NCBI GenBank assembly: GCA_011634665.1
Contig: WAEK01000002.1
Span: 3,490,501 to 3,554,500, forward strand
DNA length: 64,000 bases
Origin: Mortierella sp. BCC40632
Lineage: Eukaryota; Mortierellomycota; Mortierellomycetes; Mortierellales; Mortierellaceae
Reading direction: 5' to 3'
Each line of letters begins with the position of its first letter. Within the stretch, counting starts at the first letter, position 1. Positions 60,125 through 64,000 of the stretch are shown here, piece by piece. Under the pieces are notes generated by a model. The model was given only the letters and a program-made list of their open reading frames with translations. It was not told the DNA's origin and ran no database searches. The position numbers and the translations under genes were made by a program.

Positions 60125-61174
60125 GAGTGGAGGAGTAGAGGAGAATGGTCTGTATTTCTTACACTGCTTGCCATCCGCCTGAACCAGGGACAGGGACGGC
60201 GGGGCGGTCATTGCAGCAGGGTAGCGGTGAGATCCTGCGGCGGGAGAAGAAGGGTGGGGCGGAGCGGGATGGGGGGCTGGGAGAAGAGGAGGTAAGGCGG
60301 CCGGGAGCCGGGGCAGGTCGCTGTCAGCTGGGACGGGGAGGATGAAAAGGAAAGGAGGAAGGGGGCGGTCCCCTCCTGCCTCGGTCGCAAAGGGCGAATA
60401 AAAAAAGCACTGACCCCGCGCGTAGCGTGTGAGGTGACTGTCCCGGGTCCTTTGAGTCTAGTCGTAGCGGGGCTGGAGCAACGGGGCGCCAGCGATCCTC
60501 CTGATGCGGACGATGAAGCGATGTTGTGATCCGCGCAGACAGTAAATATATTTATGAGATGAAAAGAATGCCAGAGTGGATGGAGTCGACTGATACAGCG
60601 ATGTGATCCTGTCAATGGCCGTGCTCAGATTGGGATCGCTGATGTGGAGATGGTTAGAGGAGTGGGAGAAAAAGAGCAGGCCAAGGGCGAGAGTGTGAAT
60701 GAGAATGAACAAGGCGGGTGCGAGCAAGTGACGGGAGAAAGTAAGAGAGAGAGCAGAAAAAAAAAAAAAAAAAGAAAAGAGACACAACAGCAACGTGGCC
60801 AGGAGGCTGCCAAAAAGGCATGCTGCAGCTGCTTCCCGCGGCCTACTGTCGTTGCTCTCCCATGGCAGGGCCAGTCCGACGCAGTCGTATGCCCGAAGGA
60901 AAAAAAAAAAAAAAAAAAAGGGTTATAGAGTGTGAGCTGCACCTTCTGGTTTTCCCTTTGGTCAGCGTGGTCATGCTCGAGAGCATGCGTCCTTTGGCCT
61001 TTTTATTTTTGTAGCCGTCCAACGCTTGGCCTAGCCTTTGTGCAACTCTGCCTAGTCATCATGCATTCCTTCTTGTGATAGCTGCTGACCACCCACTCCA
61101 GTCCAGGGTCTACTTTCTTGCCAGGGCAAATATCTGCCGCAAGGTATCCATGCGAGAATGACCTTGCGATTTTA
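60125..61174. other. Intergenic region, upstream of the unknown gene and downstream of Pfs2
   Basis: GC-rich DNA at 60180-60520, A-tracts at 60757-60773 and 60900-60919. No firm gene is seen. Confidence 0.45.
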
Positions 61175-63678
61175 TTAGTACATGTTGTTGTTGTTGTTAT
61201 GATGGTTGTTGTTGTTATTGAACCGTCTCCTCGGGCCCATCTGTCTACGATTGTGAGAGCCATGGTGACCCCCGTACGGCGGTCCTCCAGGTCCTCCGGG
61301 GCCTCCCATTCCTGGAGGTCCACCCATACCAGGAAGCCCGCCCATGCCCGGCGGTCCGCCCATTCCTGGTGGTCCGCCCATGCCTGGTGGTCCACCCATT
61401 CCTGGTGGCCCGCCCATGCCTGGAGGACCTCCCAGTCCTGGCAAGTTTCCAAGTCCTGGCAAGCTTTGCAATCCTGGTGGAGGAGGAGCAGGTGGGCCAC
61501 CCCCCAGACCAGGGATTCCTCCAACGGGTGACATGTCAAACCCTCCTGGCCCGAAACCACCAGCAGTCTGATTATAGTTTCCTAGACCTGGTACAAAGTC
61601 ACTGTCGTCGTCCTGGGCTGCACCGGTATCCGTCAAACCAAGCTCTGCAGCCTTTTGAATACCAACGTTAAATTTATCCTGCATCGATTCGCCTGGACGG
61701 TTCCTAGTCCAGAACCGTGTCGTATGGTCGTTCGAACCTGAGACAAGAATGTGACCGACAGGATGCCAGTCGAGTGACCATACATTCGAATCATGGGCGT
61801 TTTCCATACATCCGCTAGGCTCGGATTGACCCATCATCCAAAACATGATAGAGCCCTCAGATCCTCCTGTGGCAATCAGGGACTCGTGCTGTGGATGCCA
61901 TGCGACCGAGCAGACCTCCTTCTTATGGCCACGGAAAGTTTGAAGATCCTTCATCATACGGATATCATAAATCTTGACGAGCTGGTCGCGCGCTGCTGTC
62001 GCGAGCCAGTTACCGTTCTTATTCCACTGAAGTCCAAGAATAGTATTTTTATGGCCGTGACTAAGTGTCCATGTGATCGTGAAGAGATAGCAGGAAATAA
62101 AGTGTTAGCTTGTCCATCCTTGACTTTTTTAAATGGTTCGACTGAAAGTATGAACAAGAGACCACCTACAGAGTTGTAAGCGTCCGCCCTGTCTTTGGGT
62201 CCCATAGCTTAACGAGGTTGTCCTTGCTTCCCGAGGCAAGCAGAGACTTTTGGGGGTGCCAATCTACACACTTCACATCCCAGCCGTGGCCTGAATGAGA
62301 AAGGTACCGTTAGGTGAGAAGTGTGAGTGTCGTCATATCAGTCCATGAGAAACAATGGCACCATATTTTGTGTCGTATAGGTTGCACATATTCTAACCTG
62401 TTAACACTCTCTCCTCAATGCCCTCATGAAAGTTCCAGACTTTAATTGTTCCATCGTCCGAGCATGTTGCAAAGCGGGCGTCGCTTGGAGAGAAACTTGA
62501 AAGCACAGAAGCATAGGGCGATTTAGAATATCGATTAACGCGAAAAATACAGAAGATCGGTCGATAATACTAAGAGGATTAGTCGTTGTGAGCATTACCT
62601 CAGGTCTCGAATGGCTTCCTTGTGTCCTTGGAATACTTTGAGAGGGTTCATGTTCGATTGCCAGTATTTGATAAATCCGTTATGATCTGCGGTCACCATC
62701 CAGTCGTCATTATGACTCCATTTCATTGCACGAACGGCAGTATCGTGTGCCTGTAGAGTAAAGCAAGTCCAGGAGTTCAGTGAGCCTCCGATGATAATAA
62801 GATAGTTGTAAAAGAAAAGAAAAGAGTTCTTTGGAAAAAACAATGCACATGTCGTTTCTTGCCTGCAGAATGGTTTCAAAGTTGAATGTCAGGCCGTTCC
62901 AGAGGGTAAATTCGCCGCTGGACGATCCTGTAACAAGTCGCCGCCCTTCTGGGGTCCACTACAGGCCATTGAATTTAAGAAAGTATTGTCAGAAGTGTTG
63001 GCAATGTCGCCTCCCTTTCACACTAATCGAGACCAAACCACGAGACTCAGTTCTTACACGAATAACATTGACGGGGCATCGGTTCTTGTTGGTCGAGGTA
63101 TGTACAAATTTGGTGGTAACAGAGTTCATGGGGTTGTAGGCATAGGCTGATGGCGGGAGAATATCGATAATAAAGCTGGGATCTGGCCTAAGAAAGGGAA
63201 GATCCCGTTTGTTCCGTACATATGGTGCTGTCTACCGAACAAAAAAAAAAAAAAAAAAAAAAAAAAGCCCGAAGGGAGGAGAGGGAAAGCGGTATTTAGT
63301 CAGATGGTACAAAAGTTGGCAATGCACGAAGTTTCTGATTGTCCTTGCATGGTCGCTCGATTTTCCATACCAGTAGCCACCGAGATATGCTGTGATTGTA
63401 GTCTACAGTCCGTCTCTGGATCGATTTTCTCATACGCTTGCCATCTAAACCAAGATTGAAATGCACAACACAAGGATTGTTAATCCTCTCAAAATTTTGC
63501 GTTCCATGGTTCATGTTGCTGATCGTGGGTTAGGAGCCGTCCTACCAAAAACTATCCGGGAACTGTAACCTCTCTCTCCTCCTCCCCCTCCTCCACCACC
63601 ACCGCCACCACCGCCTCCTCCTCCTCCTGACGAGCCATCGCGTGGCGTGTATTCCCTCCTTGTTGTATACGATGACAT
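61175..63678 (-). CDS. PFS2: Polyadenylation factor subunit Pfs2/WDR33
   Basis: Eight exons (63678-63546, 63444-63371, 63231-63058, 62958-62863, 62750-62599, 62495-62398, 62290-62170, 62060-61175) close in phase to 577 residues. A Gly-rich N-terminus precedes [17 protein letters not shown], the Pfs2/WDR33 signature, then [16 protein letters not shown] and seven WD40 repeats ([58 protein letters not shown]). The C-terminus has tandem GGPPGM units and Asn/His-rich ends, like metazoan WDR33 and unlike short yeast Pfs2. It binds the AAUAAA signal within the cleavage and polyadenylation factor. Intron 4 starts GCAAGA, a GC-AG intron. A donor inside exon 2 was chosen so that the WLL-RNKRD spacing fits the family. 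Confidence 0.94.
61270..61445 (-). repeat. Coding tandem repeat (GGPPGM units) in Pfs2/WDR33
   Basis: About seven 24-bp units encode Gly-Gly-Pro-Pro-Gly-Met-type repeats with synonymous variation. A collagen-like Gly/Pro-rich tail is also present in metazoan WDR33. Confidence 0.9.
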
Positions 63679-64000
63679 GCGAGCTGAATCCTGACAAGTT
63701 GGAAATGACTGGTCAGTTCAAGGTCGAGAGGCGACCAAATATAGGACTCACTACCTAAATCCCCAGATGGATTAAGGGAATTAAAGAGCGCCACCAACTT
63801 TTCAACTCTAAAAAAAAAAGGGAGCCATGGTGTCGTCAATCGTTCTCCTTGGAGGAGCTTGTCTTGGAAGAGCTCTCGGCGCCTTTGAAGTCAACAATGG
63901 CTTACATGAGAGGATCGAATAGAGTTTGTAGTTCAGGCTTGTAGACAATAATATTTTTTGTTCAATGATACTCAGAGCATTGTAGAAAGACAGACAGAAG
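63679..64000. other. Upstream region of Pfs2; possible end of another minus-strand gene
   Basis: A minus-strand frame near 63895-63836 ends FKGAESSSKTSSSKEND and stop, and another near 63965-63912 reads NIIVYKPELQTLFDPLM before a stop or GTAAGC donor. Either could be the last codons of a gene lying beyond the window. Confidence 0.3.

Noticed and set aside
63297..63370. Continuing Pfs2 exon 2 past WLL
   Set aside because: Family spacing between the WL motif and the RPDPSF motif fits only if the GTATGG donor at 63370 is used; the read-through ends in a stop after 24 codons.

Overview
The window looks like nuclear DNA of a filamentous fungus, most probably an early-diverging one (Mucoromycota, Mortierella-like). 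This rests on short GT-AG introns (most about 80-300 nt) in almost every gene, fungal wall proteins (GH16 Crh-like, Kre9/Knh1-like), a YBR062C-type RING protein, a Csx2/ACAP-type ArfGAP, and very frequent poly(A)/poly(T) and (CT)n/(GA)n tracts. The lineage is an inference; no rRNA marker is present.

Layout. 1-4400 is a mosaic of mobile-element debris: gene fragments, two LTR-like repeats (about 2292-2654 and 2990-3363), a poly(A)-tailed retroposon-like repeat and short dispersed repeats. A complete tRNA-Asp(GTC) follows at 4482-4553. 4.6-11.9 kb holds a doubtful gene, a LUD-domain protein (6572-7504, -), a GH16 wall transglycosylase-like protein (8240-10068, +) and a RING-H2 ubiquitin ligase (10644-11906, -). 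12-17.1 kb is gene-poor, with decayed coding-like fragments. 17.6-34.1 kb is gene-dense: phosphopantetheinyl transferase (+), WBP2-like GRAM protein (-), MAD2 checkpoint protein (+), a large patatin/TGL-type triacylglycerol lipase (-), a small unknown gene (+) and a G-protein beta subunit (-). 34.1-46.6 kb carries an unrecognised spliced gene (36.9-37.7 kb, -), a Kre9-like GPI protein (-), ribosomal protein eS1 (+) and a monoacylglycerol lipase (+).

46.6-48.9 kb is an apparently intact pogo/Tigger-class DNA transposon with long terminal inverted repeats and a spliced 643-residue DDD transposase. 50.9 kb has a small secreted ten-cysteine protein. 52.6-63.7 kb has three minus-strand genes: a 1,808-residue BAR-PH-ArfGAP-ankyrin protein, an unrecognised acidic Ser/Thr-rich protein, and the polyadenylation factor Pfs2/WDR33.

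The genes are mostly unrelated housekeeping, signalling and wall genes and do not form a cluster or operon. Two act in neutral lipid breakdown (TGL-type lipase and monoacylglycerol lipase) and two at the cell wall (GH16, Kre9-like). The exon models were built by eye from splice signals, reading phase and family similarity. Internal exon phases close in every well-supported model. The least certain parts are first exons, the long last intron of the phosphopantetheinyl transferase, and the two genes without a recognised family.
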